Shown piece after piece: positions 38,523 through 47,731 of a DNA stretch of 64,000 bases. Position 1 is the stretch's first letter; each line of letters starts with the position of its first letter. The notes beneath the pieces were generated by a model that searched no databases, was not told the DNA's origin, and saw only the letters and a list, made by a program, of their open reading frames with translations. This DNA comes from Nitrospirota bacterium (GTDB taxonomy: Bacteria > Nitrospirota > Nitrospiria > Nitrospirales > UBA8639), in contig JAALKI010000009.1 of NCBI GenBank assembly GCA_011088105.1, positions 23,373 through 87,372 on the forward strand, written 5' to 3'. The position numbers and the translations under genes are program-made.

Positions 38523-39011
38523 CTATGACGGTTGTGGTGCTGACCACAAGGGCATGTGCGTTGAGGGTGTTTGAAGATCGCTGCTGTCATAGAGCCGTTC
38601 ATTACCTGTGACGCCGTCTTCCAGAGGATCTGACCACATTTCTCCTTGATCTTGCTCAAACTCTCCATTTCCATTGCGATCGATCCAATAGAATAATGGG
38701 TCTGCATTTGTAATGACCACAGGGGTGCCAAAATCGTCAAGCCAGACTTTATAGGTTCGTCTGGCGGTCATGTAATTGACGGTTCCAGATCCGGTAATAT
38801 CGAAGAGGCGAAAAAACATATCATTGCGCCAATCATAGTAGGCTTTGATTTCTTGTGGATCGAATTCATCTGGCTCTTGAGGAAGCACAGACGTCTGTTC
38901 CGAGTGGAGCGTGTGAGGTGGTATCATCTGGGCTGTAGCAAGCGAAAACAACAAGCCCAAGAACATGAGGAGCCCTAGAGCCATCATGCGCAGAAGTTGG
39001 ATGATCATCAT
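38523..39011 (-). CDS. Secreted EF-hand-like protein
   Basis: 162 residues beginning MMIIQLLRMMALGLLMFLGL, a signal peptide or anchor (cleavage plausible after LATA). The mature part has two calcium-binding-like loops: FDITGSGTVNYMTARRTY and WIDRNGNGEFEQDQGEMW, the second with the DxNxNGxF spacing of an EF-hand. ATG 39011 was chosen because TAGGG lies seven bases upstream; an upstream GTG is also in frame. Function unknown, probably periplasmic. It is divergent from priA, with about 100 bp between. Confidence 0.75.
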   Translation of the reverse strand: MMIIQLLRMMALGLLMFLGLLFSLATAQMIPPHTLHSEQTSVLPQEPDEFDPQEIKAYYDWRNDMFFRLFDITGSGTVNYMTARRTYKVWLDDFGTPVVITNADPLFYWIDRNGNGEFEQDQGEMWSDPLEDGVTGNERLYDSSDLQTPSTHMPLWSAPQPS

Positions 39012-39115
39012 GGTATACCCTACCACCTCATCAGATGCTCAAACAAGAAGAGACAGTAGTAGGGGCATCGTCGATCGAAGCTATCGGCAAGTCTCCTTCA
39101 TGAACGGCACGCTCT

Positions 39116-41407
39116 ATGCTTGCTGACGTCGTTCTTGTGAGAAACCTCAGTCGATCGTTTACGTATCGCGTGCCCCCCCATCTCCAGCAAATCCTCCAAG
39201 TAGGCAGTCATGTGCTCATTCCCTTAGGGCGGACGACGGTTCAGGGGATGGTGATTGAAGTAGGAACCACGACCACCGCATCCTTTCGCAGGCAGCCTAT
39301 CTCAGCAATCTATCTCAAGGACATTGTGGAGCTCATCCCTTCTTGTGGCGAACCAAGCTTGGATCTGTCGCTCATTACTGTTGCCAAGCATATCTCAGAT
39401 TACTATATCGCACCATTAGGCCTATGCTTGCGTTTGGTTGGACCCTCTCAGGCCGTTGCGCGTGTTCCAGTGACACGCCGATTGAGATTAACGGAAAAAG
39501 GCAAGGCGTTTAGAGAAATGAGCCGGCTGGCACCTCCGCTGATCGAGATTCTTTCACGTCTCGAACATGCGGCAAAGGGATTAACCGTGACGACCTTAAA
39601 GCGACAGATCAAGGCGGTGGAGCAATATCTGCCACAACTTAGTCGTCGAGGATTGATCCAGGAAGAGCGCAGTATCAAAACTCGTGACAAGGTCGACTCC
39701 GCTACTATTCCTCGTATCCATCATGAAACAGTGGAAGCGAGAGAGCCATCCACAGAACAACAGCCTTTAACGGAGTTGCGCGCGTCGGCAGAATCTCTCC
39801 CTTTGCTTCATGAGCTGAAACAAGCTTTAGAAAAGAAGCAGCATCGAGAGATACTATACTATGCATCGGATCAGCTTTCGTGTTCATTCTTGTTGTCTGC
39901 GGTTCACACAACCTATGAAGCTCAACGAACAAGCATGCTTATTACGGATGATATTGAGCATGCCACCAGTTTGGCGGAGTGGGCCAATCGGTATTGGCCG
40001 AACCAAGTTGAGGTGATCCATCGTGGGCTCTCGGAATCGATTCATCGTCAAAGAACTCTCCGTGTTGCGGCAGGAACCGCCCGTATTCTGATTGGTACGC
40101 GGTCTGCCGTCTTTGCCCAAGTCCCGAATCTAGGCCTTATTGCGATTGTTCACGAAGAAAGCGCTTCCTTGAAAGATGATCAATGTCCTTATTATCACGC
40201 TCGTGAAGTCGCCCGAATACGGGCGAAATCGCATTCGACGGTGTTGCTTCTGACCACAGCTAGTCCCACAGTCGAAACATTCCATGCGTTTTCCCATTCA
40301 GCCCATTCGAATGCACGTGAGCCAGCGCTGTGTTTCCCACATATTGATCTGATTGATTTGAAAGAAACGGCATTTGGGAGTGTCCTGTCTCAGCCTCTGG
40401 TCACGGGGATCCAGCAAGCCGTAGCGCATGGCGGGCAGGCAGTAATTTTTCTCAATCGGAAAGGTTTTTCTCGAGCACTCAGCTGCCATGCGTGCGGAGC
40501 CACGCCACAGTGCCTGCAATGTCATATTCCATTGACGATGTACAAAACGCCGCCTCAATTGGCCTGTGCTTATTGCCATCATACTCAACCACTGCCTCTG
40601 ACGTGCCCGTCTTGTTTCATGCCACAACTGCATCCTGTTGGGGTTGGTGTTGAGCGGGTTGAGGAACTGGTCCGACTCCAGTTTCCTCATGTGCCACAAG
40701 CTCGATTGGATAGTGATGCAACACCGACTGCGTCTCAGGCGCATGCGCTATGCAATCAGTTCCGACAGGGACGCATCAAAATTTTGATCGGGACGCAATT
40801 ACTTTTTCAAGGAATGTCTTTACCGCCGGTTCGTTTTGTGGGTATCCCCAACGGGGATACAGGACTGCATGTCCCTGACTTCCGTGCTGCTGAACGAGGG
40901 TTCCATCAGTTGTCAAAAGCCATTGCACTAGCTGAACCTGAAAACAAGGGAGGGCATGTTGTCTTGCAAACCTATTTGCCCACCCATCATGTAATGCGCG
41001 CACTTGCCGACAAGAATCCTTTGTATTTTTATGAACAGGAACTCGCGCTTCGAGAACCCTTAGCCTATCCACCGTTTTCAAACCTTATGGTGTTACAGGT
41101 CACAGGCAAAACGCCGCAAGATGTGCAGGCAGGGGCACAGGTGTGGGCCAGGCTGATTCAAACGCGTATGGATCAGCTCCTCACGAGGAAATCTCCCCTG
41201 CTGTTGAGTGGGAGCAATCTTGTGCTGGGTCCCATTCCGTCACGTGTCCGATATGGGGCGGGCATGCATTGCTCTAAGATATTGATTAAAGCAAAGGATT
41301 TTGATCGGACTCGTGACATTGTTCGTGCAGCATTAATGGACGTTGAAAAAGAAACAAGAAACAAAAAGCTGCAATTCAGAGTGAAAGTCGATCCGTTGGA
41401 AACTTAG
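39116..41407 (+). CDS. priA: PriA-like primosomal protein with degenerate helicase motifs
   Basis: Replication-restart protein N', 763 residues. The N-terminal DNA-binding domain, the zinc module with four CxxC pairs (CHACG, CLQCH, CAYCH, CPSC, about residues 457-500) and the C-terminal domain (REPLAYPPFSNL) are recognisable, as is GTRSAVFAQVPNLGLI. The ATPase motifs are lost: motif I (GVTGSGKT) reads YASDQLSCS, motif II DEEH reads HEES, and the GRAGR of motif VI is SKAIALAEP. It is probably not an ATP-driven helicase but a loader/scaffold, as proposed for actinobacterial PriA. Confidence 0.9.
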   Translation: MLADVVLVRNLSRSFTYRVPPHLQQILQVGSHVLIPLGRTTVQGMVIEVGTTTTASFRRQPISAIYLKDIVELIPSCGEPSLDLSLITVAKHISDYYIAPLGLCLRLVGPSQAVARVPVTRRLRLTEKGKAFREMSRLAPPLIEILSRLEHAAKGLTVTTLKRQIKAVEQYLPQLSRRGLIQEERSIKTRDKVDSATIPRIHHETVEAREPSTEQQPLTELRASAESLPLLHELKQALEKKQHREILYYASDQLSCSFLLSAVHTTYEAQRTSMLITDDIEHATSLAEWANRYWPNQVEVIHRGLSESIHRQRTLRVAAGTARILIGTRSAVFAQVPNLGLIAIVHEESASLKDDQCPYYHAREVARIRAKSHSTVLLLTTASPTVETFHAFSHSAHSNAREPALCFPHIDLIDLKETAFGSVLSQPLVTGIQQAVAHGGQAVIFLNRKGFSRALSCHACGATPQCLQCHIPLTMYKTPPQLACAYCHHTQPLPLTCPSCFMPQLHPVGVGVERVEELVRLQFPHVPQARLDSDATPTASQAHALCNQFRQGRIKILIGTQLLFQGMSLPPVRFVGIPNGDTGLHVPDFRAAERGFHQLSKAIALAEPENKGGHVVLQTYLPTHHVMRALADKNPLYFYEQELALREPLAYPPFSNLMVLQVTGKTPQDVQAGAQVWARLIQTRMDQLLTRKSPLLLSGSNLVLGPIPSRVRYGAGMHCSKILIKAKDFDRTRDIVRAALMDVEKETRNKKLQFRVKVDPLET

Positions 41408-41462
41408 ATAGGTGATTGAAGGGAGAGCCTGCCTGCTACACTTGTTCTGAAACAGGTATTGT

Positions 41463-41888
41463 TTAAAGAGGCAATGCTCGAAATACACGGTGCCGTGCGA
41501 TGATATACGAACCAAAGAGAACACTCACGACAATCATGGTGGTGCGAGTCGGGTGATAGCCATGAAATAATTGCGTCGTGATTTCGCTCATGCACGCCAA
41601 GCCCAAATACCAGAGATACAGTCGATAACTCCATCGCTGGGTGTTCCAAAACCCATAGCCAATGATCCAATGAATACAAGGATGTTGGAGCTTGATCAGC
41701 GTGCCTCCCCATCCTTCAAACGTTGCGCCAAAGACTGTGAGGGCATAATTGGGGTAGGAAAGAATCCAGAAAAGATCAATCCAGCCAGATGCGATGAACA
41801 GCAGTCCCAAGATGCGTATGTCCACCCCAGAACGTTTAAAAAATTTCTCAAACCTTCTAGTTTTAGTCGTGGCAATATGAAGGGGCAC
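41463..41888 (-). CDS. Hypothetical membrane protein
   Basis: 141 residues with about four hydrophobic segments (ILGLLFIASGWIDLFWIL, a second around YALTVFGATF, WIIGYGFW, LYLWYLGLACM and VVSVLFGSYIIA). The N-terminus is basic (TTKTRRFEKFFKRSG). No family recognised. It is the last gene of the long minus-strand cluster, 3 bp after the glutathione-peroxidase gene, and converges on priA. Confidence 0.7.
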   Translation of the reverse strand: MPLHIATTKTRRFEKFFKRSGVDIRILGLLFIASGWIDLFWILSYPNYALTVFGATFEGWGGTLIKLQHPCIHWIIGYGFWNTQRWSYRLYLWYLGLACMSEITTQLFHGYHPTRTTMIVVSVLFGSYIIARHRVFRALPL

Positions 41889-41891
41889 AGC

Positions 41892-42548
41892 TCATGCTTT
41901 GGTTAAGGCGTCTTCGATATCGTCAATAATTTTTTGGGTAAGTGGTTTCATGCCAGGACGATACCGTGCAACGACGTGTCCTGAGCGGTCAATCAGAAAC
42001 TTTTGGAAATTCCACTTGATTTCACCTTTAAAAGGTGTGTGTTCAGTAAGATATTGATACAAGGGGTGTTTATTCTCACCAATAACCGTAATCTTGCTGA
42101 ACAAGGGAAACTCTAGGGCATATTTGGTATAGCAGAATTCGGCAATTTCCTGATCGTTGCCGGGTTCCTGTTTCCCAAAGTCATTAGCGGGGAAGGCGAG
42201 AATGGTAAATCCTTGATCCCGATAGCGTTCATATAATGTTTGAAGTCCGCCGTATTGAGGTGTATTGCCACAAAAACTGGCAGTATTGACGATCATAATG
42301 ACTTGTCCTTTGAACTGGTTCAAGGGCAAGGGATTGCCATCAATGTCATGCATGGTATACGCGAAAATTCCAGATTCGGATGAAATGCGGCTGTTGGGGA
42401 GGCTTGTATCGGAGAGAAGAGATCTGGGCTCTTTGGCAATTGCGTCATAGACAAGGGAAGACGGTTCCTGGTGACTGGCGAAGATCACAACAATCGTGAC
42501 GATCAAAAAGAGGAACACTGATATGAGCATTTTCTGGAATAGCGACAT
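41892..42548 (-). CDS. Membrane-anchored glutathione peroxidase family protein
   Basis: 218 residues. An N-terminal hydrophobic segment (residues 7-24) anchors or exports it; the peroxidase domain faces the periplasm. The catalytic tetrad is complete: Cys93 (NTASFCGNTPQYGGLQ), Gln128 (FPANDFGKQEPG), Trp179 and Asn180 (KWNFQKFLIDRSG). It is a cysteine, not selenocysteine, enzyme and probably uses thioredoxin-type reductants to remove hydroperoxides. Part of the minus-strand stress cluster. Confidence 0.93.
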   Translation of the reverse strand: MSLFQKMLISVFLFLIVTIVVIFASHQEPSSLVYDAIAKEPRSLLSDTSLPNSRISSESGIFAYTMHDIDGNPLPLNQFKGQVIMIVNTASFCGNTPQYGGLQTLYERYRDQGFTILAFPANDFGKQEPGNDQEIAEFCYTKYALEFPLFSKITVIGENKHPLYQYLTEHTPFKGEIKWNFQKFLIDRSGHVVARYRPGMKPLTQKIIDDIEDALTKA

Positions 42549-42744
42549 GACACGATCTCCCTTTTCGATAAAACGAAAATGTAGCGGCCTGATATCAAAT
42601 TATACCATAAGGGATTGAACGGAAGGCACGTGATGAAAGAGAAGACCTCTTCCGTGTTGGAAATATACCACCGTCAACACTTGGGTATTCTGATTAAGTG
42701 ACAGAATGGGGCCTCTATCTCTTGAGTGATGTCTTGTCCTTCAA

Positions 42745-43191
42745 TCATGGTGAGCGTCGTTCTTGGTCATCGCCAATGGTGGCATGGTCATGTTCTCCAA
42801 AGATGGCAGATTCATATGTGTAATGTTTGAACTCAAGGATATTGTGAGAAGGATCTTCGAGAAAAAAGGTCTGATGTTCGATCCGTTTTCCGGAGTATCG
42901 TCGGTAGGGTTCTCGAAAAAACTTCAATCCATGGGCTTTGGCCCTGTCTCGTATGTGTTGCCACGCAGCCTCAGAGTCTAAGACTAATCCGAAATGTCTC
43001 GGGTAGATGCCTTGTTGTTGCTGAACAAGGTCTTTGCACAACTGGGCCACGAGTTGATGGCCTCCAAGCTCCAGGGTAAGAGCCACGTGAGATTCTCGAC
43101 CGAGAGTGCAGCCTAACCCATTCACATAAAATTGCTTAGTGGCGTCAAGGTTCGTGACAGGAAATGAAAGGTGAAAGATGGTGTGTGACAT
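42745..43191 (-). CDS. VOC-superfamily protein (glyoxalase/dioxygenase fold)
   Basis: 148 residues with paired beta-alpha-beta-beta-beta modules. A 2-His-1-Glu metal site is seen at His7 (TIFHLSFPV), His66 (PRHFGLVLD) and Glu120 (NILEFKHY). Sequence such as FYVNGLGCTLGRE and FLEDPSHNILEFK is typical of bleomycin-resistance/dioxygenase members. The substrate is unknown. It belongs to the minus-strand cluster. Confidence 0.88.
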   Translation of the reverse strand: MSHTIFHLSFPVTNLDATKQFYVNGLGCTLGRESHVALTLELGGHQLVAQLCKDLVQQQQGIYPRHFGLVLDSEAAWQHIRDRAKAHGLKFFREPYRRYSGKRIEHQTFFLEDPSHNILEFKHYTYESAIFGEHDHATIGDDQERRSP

Positions 43192-43345
43192 AGCGAAGGT
43201 CCAAAATGAATAAGAATGGAGTCTAATCTAATTAACTTGTGTACGTCGGAATAGGTGGAAGACTGTGCCCCTGTGAATCCTGTTTTTTGCACTCGAGTCG
43301 TCTTCGGCTAGCCAAAAACCTTGCGGTTGCTCAGGGCGTCAGTCT

Positions 43346-43861
43346 CTACTGAAACCGTTGAATGTGCTCCATGAGCATGGCTGCAACCTGGTCGAGGTTG
43401 AAAGGCCAGGCATAGTTAAGTGTGATATTTGGATGTTTCGTGCGCAGTTCCTGAAGCTCTTCGGGTATCTCGAATTCAGAATGTGAGCCTCCTGGCGTAA
43501 ACATGGTCGAGACAACGGTGATCTGGTGAGCGCCTTTGGCAATGACCTCTTCAACCGCCTCAGGCAAGGTTGGTCCACAGAATTCGTTGTAGGCAACGGC
43601 GAAGTGAGCGCCATTCAAGAGGGGGTACATGTGAGCAGCAAGAGACTCCAGTCCAGCTTGATATGGATCCGTCTGGGGGGTGCGAGGCCATGTTCGGATT
43701 TGTGTGTCTAACTCATGTTCTTCTTGGGACATGGGGCTTCCCGATGCTCGTCGTTGAGCTTCTAAACGTTTGAGTTTGGATACGAGATCCGAGGGGTAAT
43801 CTTTAGGAATACCTCCGTGACCTACCAGAATAACACCATGCGCGTTATCATTCATTGTCAT
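43346..43861 (-). CDS. CbiX-like sirohydrochlorin chelatase family protein
   Basis: 171 residues. The class II chelatase pattern is present: VILVGHGG with His15, then FAVAYNEFCGPTLPEAVEEV and ITVVSTMFTPGGSHSEFEIP with His127. Such small chelatases insert Co, Ni or Fe into tetrapyrroles. A loop of about 45 residues after the first strand (SDLVSKLKRLEAQRRASG) is longer than in CbiX. AAAGGAG lies just before the start. It neighbours a B12-photoreceptor cluster, which is suggestive but not proof of a cobalamin role. Confidence 0.75.
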   Translation of the reverse strand: MTMNDNAHGVILVGHGGIPKDYPSDLVSKLKRLEAQRRASGSPMSQEEHELDTQIRTWPRTPQTDPYQAGLESLAAHMYPLLNGAHFAVAYNEFCGPTLPEAVEEVIAKGAHQITVVSTMFTPGGSHSEFEIPEELQELRTKHPNITLNYAWPFNLDQVAAMLMEHIQRFQ

Positions 43862-43880
43862 ATCTCCTTTCTTTCTATCG

Positions 43881-44939
43881 TCAAGGGGTTTGATGCGTGA
43901 TCAGTCGTTTCGGATAAGACTGAATGTACACTTGTTCTGCGAGATAGTCGATCTTGAATTCACGAATGTAATGATTAATCAACGTCAGTGGAGCGATGAG
44001 AGGTGTGAAACCTTGGTGATATTCGGCAATGACTTCTTGCACTTCGATTTTTTGCGCATGGGTCATCTGGTGTTTGAAGTGACCCACGAGATGTTGGAGC
44101 ACATTGACGTGTTTACGGATGGTGGCTTTTACTTTTAGCGCCTCCATAAAGAGCATCCGATATTGAGTAGCTAGTTGAGTAGGAGAGAAGCTCTGAGCGG
44201 AAGCAACCAAACGGCCCAGTGTGTGATAATGCGGCCGACTGTGCGCGAGCAGCATATACTTGTGCTGGGTATGGAACTGCACAATGGCACCACGCGTTAA
44301 ACGCCGTTGAAATAAGTTTCTCCATCGGCGATGTCCAAAAATACGTTGCACGAAGTTCTCTCGAATGTCCTGATCGTTCAAGCGTCCTTCGTCCTCGATG
44401 GGAATGAAAGGAAAAGCCTCGTGAAAAGCTTGAGCAAAAAGCCCAACCCCAGTTCGAGTGGGTTGGGAACCAGGGCGATACACACGGACGTGTCTAATAC
44501 CACAGCTTGGAGAATCTTTTTTAAAGACATACCCATCCAACCCAAGTCCTCGAATTTCGCGAATGCGTCTGGCACAGAATTGGCGAAGGGTTGAGGTGTG
44601 ATCGATCTGACGGTTAATGGTCAACAGTCGAGGGTTGTGTGGGTCGCCAACTAATCGCATAGCCTCACGTGGGGTCCCAAGCCCTGCTTCTACCTCTGGA
44701 CATATGGGAACCCATTCGACGAAATGGCCTAAGACTTGTGTGAGAAATCGATCTCGTTTATGTCCGCCGTCATAGCGAACTTCGTCACCTAGCAAACATT
44801 GGCTGATGCCTAACCGAGGAAGATTGCAGGACCCATCCGTTTTTTTGGACTCTTCAGTGTTGTGTGTTGATGCATGCAAAGGCATGATTATCGTTGGGTT
44901 TCGGGTTTTTGTTTTCTTGTTGGTCTCAGAGCGTGCCAT
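43881..44939 (-). CDS. DUF523-DUF1722 protein (TudS/YbgA fusion)
   Basis: 352 residues. The N-terminal DUF523 domain carries the three cluster cysteines of the TudS thiouracil-desulfidase family: Cys48 (ISQCLLGDEVRYDGG), Cys80 (PICPEVEAGLGTPRE) and Cys146 (KKDSPSCG). The C-terminal half (from about residue 215; FHTQHKYMLLAHSR) is a DUF1722/YbgA domain. Fused DUF523-DUF1722 genes are often found with photolyases and LitR/CarH regulators. An AGGA precedes ATG 44939; no photolyase is seen in the window. Confidence 0.9.
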   Translation of the reverse strand: MARSETNKKTKTRNPTIIMPLHASTHNTEESKKTDGSCNLPRLGISQCLLGDEVRYDGGHKRDRFLTQVLGHFVEWVPICPEVEAGLGTPREAMRLVGDPHNPRLLTINRQIDHTSTLRQFCARRIREIRGLGLDGYVFKKDSPSCGIRHVRVYRPGSQPTRTGVGLFAQAFHEAFPFIPIEDEGRLNDQDIRENFVQRIFGHRRWRNLFQRRLTRGAIVQFHTQHKYMLLAHSRPHYHTLGRLVASAQSFSPTQLATQYRMLFMEALKVKATIRKHVNVLQHLVGHFKHQMTHAQKIEVQEVIAEYHQGFTPLIAPLTLINHYIREFKIDYLAEQVYIQSYPKRLITHQTP

Positions 44940-45043
44940 GAAAGTCCTGAACGTGTGCTTGTTAATTGGACATCGGTGGAGTGGCTATTTTATTTAGCAG
45001 GATGTACATGTTAAGCCAATAAAAAACTCAGCCGTTAGAATGC

Positions 45044-45535
45044 TCAGGTCTTTTCCTGTCCCATCAATGTGGCTTCCGAAATGTGTTGGATGGAAACAGT
45101 TCGATCTCCTTGAGTGCCGTTGACGTGAAGTGTCACCGGGTCTCCGATCTGGCCTCGTATCATTCCCACAATCTGTTCATAGGTCTTTCCAGTGAGAAGT
45201 GTGCTGTCAACAGCCATAATCTCATCACCATGCATGATTCCAGCCTTGGCGGCAGGGCCTTCTGGATGAATCGCCCGAACATACAATTTGGCTGGATCTC
45301 CTACGCGGTGTGCTGACAGGTTCAATGCAACACCAATAATTCCTTTGGACATTGTAGGGTCTACGGGATAGGTCTGGTGTGGATTTGAAGGAAGCTGTCG
45401 AGGTGCTTCGGCAAAGATCGTCATTGGCCAGAACAGTAAGAGTATCAAGATGAGGCCATGTTGCGCCATCCATCTAAAGTGAAAAGTTGTGAGCATGACA
45501 GGGTGAAAGTAGTGATAGTGTGTATTCCATTTCAT
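45044..45535 (-). CDS. Secreted PDZ-domain protein
   Basis: 163 residues. A signal peptide or anchor (residues 25-42, WPMTIFAEAP) is followed by a single PDZ domain (IGVALNLSA, VRAIHPEGPAAKAGIMHGDE, IMAVDSTLLTGKTYEQIVGM). No protease domain is attached, so it probably acts as a periplasmic adaptor. GGAGGG nine bases before ATG 45535 supports the longer N-terminus. Confidence 0.82.
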   Translation of the reverse strand: MKWNTHYHYFHPVMLTTFHFRWMAQHGLILILLLFWPMTIFAEAPRQLPSNPHQTYPVDPTMSKGIIGVALNLSAHRVGDPAKLYVRAIHPEGPAAKAGIMHGDEIMAVDSTLLTGKTYEQIVGMIRGQIGDPVTLHVNGTQGDRTVSIQHISEATLMGQEKT

Positions 45536-45566
45536 GGCAATTTCCCTCCATTTACATAATCCATGA

Positions 45567-46031
45567 TCAGATAAGGCCGAGCAAACACAATCCCATGGCC
45601 AAGACAGCGCTATTGAGCCTGATGGTCAATCGATGGAGCGAGTCACGACGTTGTTGTATCAGTGGCGTATTGATTCCTCTTGCGAGGTTTTCTTTGAGTC
45701 GGTCACTCAGTTCATTCATTTGAGGTGTTAGTGGTGTGCGGCAATAATTTTCAATCGCTAAAATTCCCAACCACAGTCCTGATGAAACAAGATCGAAAGG
45801 CCCTAGACCTCTTTGGATGCCTAACGCGGTAATCGTGGCCCATCCGATCACTGCGCTCATCATGCCGAGTGCGTAGTAACGCGGAAAGAGTTGGCGGACA
45901 ACACGGGTAAACGATTCAGTATCGAGAGCTCTAGCAAGAATGGGTGCGGTGACAAATGAAAGAAACACCACCTTGCCAACTAGAATGGCAATGGCGAGCA
46001 CGTGAAGGTATGCGAGAATGTGTTGGGTCAT
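45567..46031 (-). CDS. DUF4149-type membrane protein
   Basis: 154 residues with four hydrophobic helices (AYLHVLAIAILVGKVVFLSF, YYALGMMSAVIGWATITAL, LVSSGLWLGILAIENY, LNSAVLAMGLCLLGLI). This pattern with FVTAPILARAL and a conserved NP/Q region resembles the DUF4149 family of unknown function. ATG 46031 follows GAGGAG by six bases and replaces an upstream start without ribosome-binding site. It lies 13 bp after the thiol-peroxidase gene. Confidence 0.78.
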   Translation of the reverse strand: MTQHILAYLHVLAIAILVGKVVFLSFVTAPILARALDTESFTRVVRQLFPRYYALGMMSAVIGWATITALGIQRGLGPFDLVSSGLWLGILAIENYCRTPLTPQMNELSDRLKENLARGINTPLIQQRRDSLHRLTIRLNSAVLAMGLCLLGLI

Positions 46032-46044
46032 GGCAAACTCCTCA

Positions 46045-46617
46045 TTAACGTAGGGAATTGAGGACTTTTCGCGCAGCAGCATATGCTTGGTCAAAGTTGG
46101 GTAGTTGGCCCATGGGTACCTGTTCTATGTATCGAATGATGTTGTTGTCATCGGCGACAATAACCGCTCGCTGGAGAATGCCATGGTTTGCGAGGAGCAA
46201 CTTGGTCTTGTGCCCAAAATCGAAGTTAGGAAAATCAGAAAGAAACGTGATGTTATGGATGTTTGCCTTTTCTGCAAATTGAGATTGGTCTTTGGCGGTA
46301 TTCGTACTGATCGTGACAATTTCTACCTGCTGGTCTATGCCATTGTTTTGCTCGCTAAGTCGATGGGTTTGTTCGTCGCACACGGGAGTGTTCAATTGCG
46401 GAACCATGCTGAGTATTTTTACACGACCAGTTAAGTGCCTAATCTGCACTTCGGATCCGTCAGATCCAATCAATGTTGCGTTTGGCAAGACATCCCCCTT
46501 AGCTAGTAAAGGAGTGGCATGAGTTTGTAAGGGGATGATGTGGGCTACCAAGACAATCATGAATATACGCAAAATGGTCCGATGAGTGTATGAAATATGG
46601 TGTGATAGAACGTGCAT
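46045..46617 (-). CDS. Exported Tpx-like thiol peroxidase
   Basis: 190 residues from ATG 46617 (GAGGAGG five bases upstream). A signal peptide (residues 16-35) is followed by a peroxiredoxin domain: GDVLPNATLIGSDGSEVQI and VPQLNTPVCDEQT with the peroxidatic Cys. It is the only cysteine in the mature protein, so the usual Tpx resolving Cys is missing and the enzyme must be 1-Cys. It reduces peroxides in the periplasm. Neighbours include a glutathione peroxidase. Confidence 0.87.
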   Translation of the reverse strand: MHVLSHHISYTHRTILRIFMIVLVAHIIPLQTHATPLLAKGDVLPNATLIGSDGSEVQIRHLTGRVKILSMVPQLNTPVCDEQTHRLSEQNNGIDQQVEIVTISTNTAKDQSQFAEKANIHNITFLSDFPNFDFGHKTKLLLANHGILQRAVIVADDNNIIRYIEQVPMGQLPNFDQAYAAARKVLNSLR

Positions 46618-46642
46618 GGGGGCCTCCTCAGGACGTTGATAA

Positions 46643-47578
46643 TCAAGGGTGCTGTGATAATTCGCGGAACAATGAGTGTAATGCATGTTCGAGGTTTGGA
46701 TAGCGAAATGTAAAGCCGTGGCGCTGGGCAATCGAGGGGATAACCTGTTGGCCCGTTGTCATCATGGTGGCTAATTCCCCCAATGCAATTTTGAGCAAGA
46801 ATTCAGGGACTGGGAGCCAAGAAGGCCGGTCTAATACCTTGCCTAGTTCATGGCAGAATTTCTGCATTGTAACGACTTCTGGTGCCACGGCATTGACTGG
46901 ACCTCGGCAATGTTTGGTTTCCAAAATCCAGGCAACCAATTGTGAAAGGTCTTCCTGGTGGATCCAAGAAACGTGTTGAGTGCCAGGTGCGATCGGACCT
47001 CCGAGAAAAAATCGAAAGGGCAGGGCCATCTTTGATAAGGCGCCTCCATTGTTGCCAAGCACCATGCCAATCCTCAACAAGACGACATGAATACCATACT
47101 GTTCTGCACGCATGGCTTCTTTTTCCCAATCCACACAAAGGTCCGCTAAGAACCCCTGACCCGGGGGGAATTGTTCACTGATATTCTCGACATCTTGTGG
47201 CCCATAGAATCCGACTCCAGAAGCATTAATGAACATTCCGGGGCGTTTGTCCTTGGAAAGTCGGCTCATCGCATCGACCAGCACCTTAGTCCGATTAATG
47301 CGGCTGTTTCGTAACAGGGATTTTCTCGCCTGAGTCCATCGAGCATTGGCGATGGGTGCTCCAGCGAGATTGATGACCGCATCTGTCCTTTCGAGGAGTT
47401 GTTCGAGCGCGTGGGTAGTCAGCCCATTCCATTCTGAGAGAGAAACCTCTTTCGGTAAATGTTGGCGAGCCTGTGAGGGATTTCGGGAGAGGACCATCAG
47501 GTTATGGTGCATCCCCAAGAGAGTGCGGCATAGATAGCTGCCAATGAATCCTGAACCCCCTGCAAGAAGGATATTCAT
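46643..47578 (-). CDS. TIGR01777-family epimerase/SDR protein
   Basis: 311 residues, extended short-chain dehydrogenase fold. The nucleotide-binding motif is GGSGFIGSYLCRTLL, then LSEWNGLTTHALEQLLERTD, INLAGAPIANARWTQARK and FINASGVGFYGPQ (the Tyr of the YxxxK-type site is degenerate). The C-terminal domain (LPVPEFLLKIALGELATMM) is diagnostic for TIGR01777 (SDR39U1/YfcH). Substrate unknown. These genes recur in light-stress clusters with LitR/CarH regulators. Confidence 0.93.
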   Translation of the reverse strand: MNILLAGGSGFIGSYLCRTLLGMHHNLMVLSRNPSQARQHLPKEVSLSEWNGLTTHALEQLLERTDAVINLAGAPIANARWTQARKSLLRNSRINRTKVLVDAMSRLSKDKRPGMFINASGVGFYGPQDVENISEQFPPGQGFLADLCVDWEKEAMRAEQYGIHVVLLRIGMVLGNNGGALSKMALPFRFFLGGPIAPGTQHVSWIHQEDLSQLVAWILETKHCRGPVNAVAPEVVTMQKFCHELGKVLDRPSWLPVPEFLLKIALGELATMMTTGQQVIPSIAQRHGFTFRYPNLEHALHSLFRELSQHP

Positions 47579-47731
47579 CGTTGAGCCTCACCTAGTTTGA
47601 GTGGTGGAAGAGAACAATATTGGGTCCTGATGGATGCCATATTAGAGGTCATCGGCATGTCTATTCGTCGAGGACGGTTGCCCTGCCATTCAGCGTTCTT
47701 GCTCCGTTGTCTCATGAGGATGAGGGTTTGC

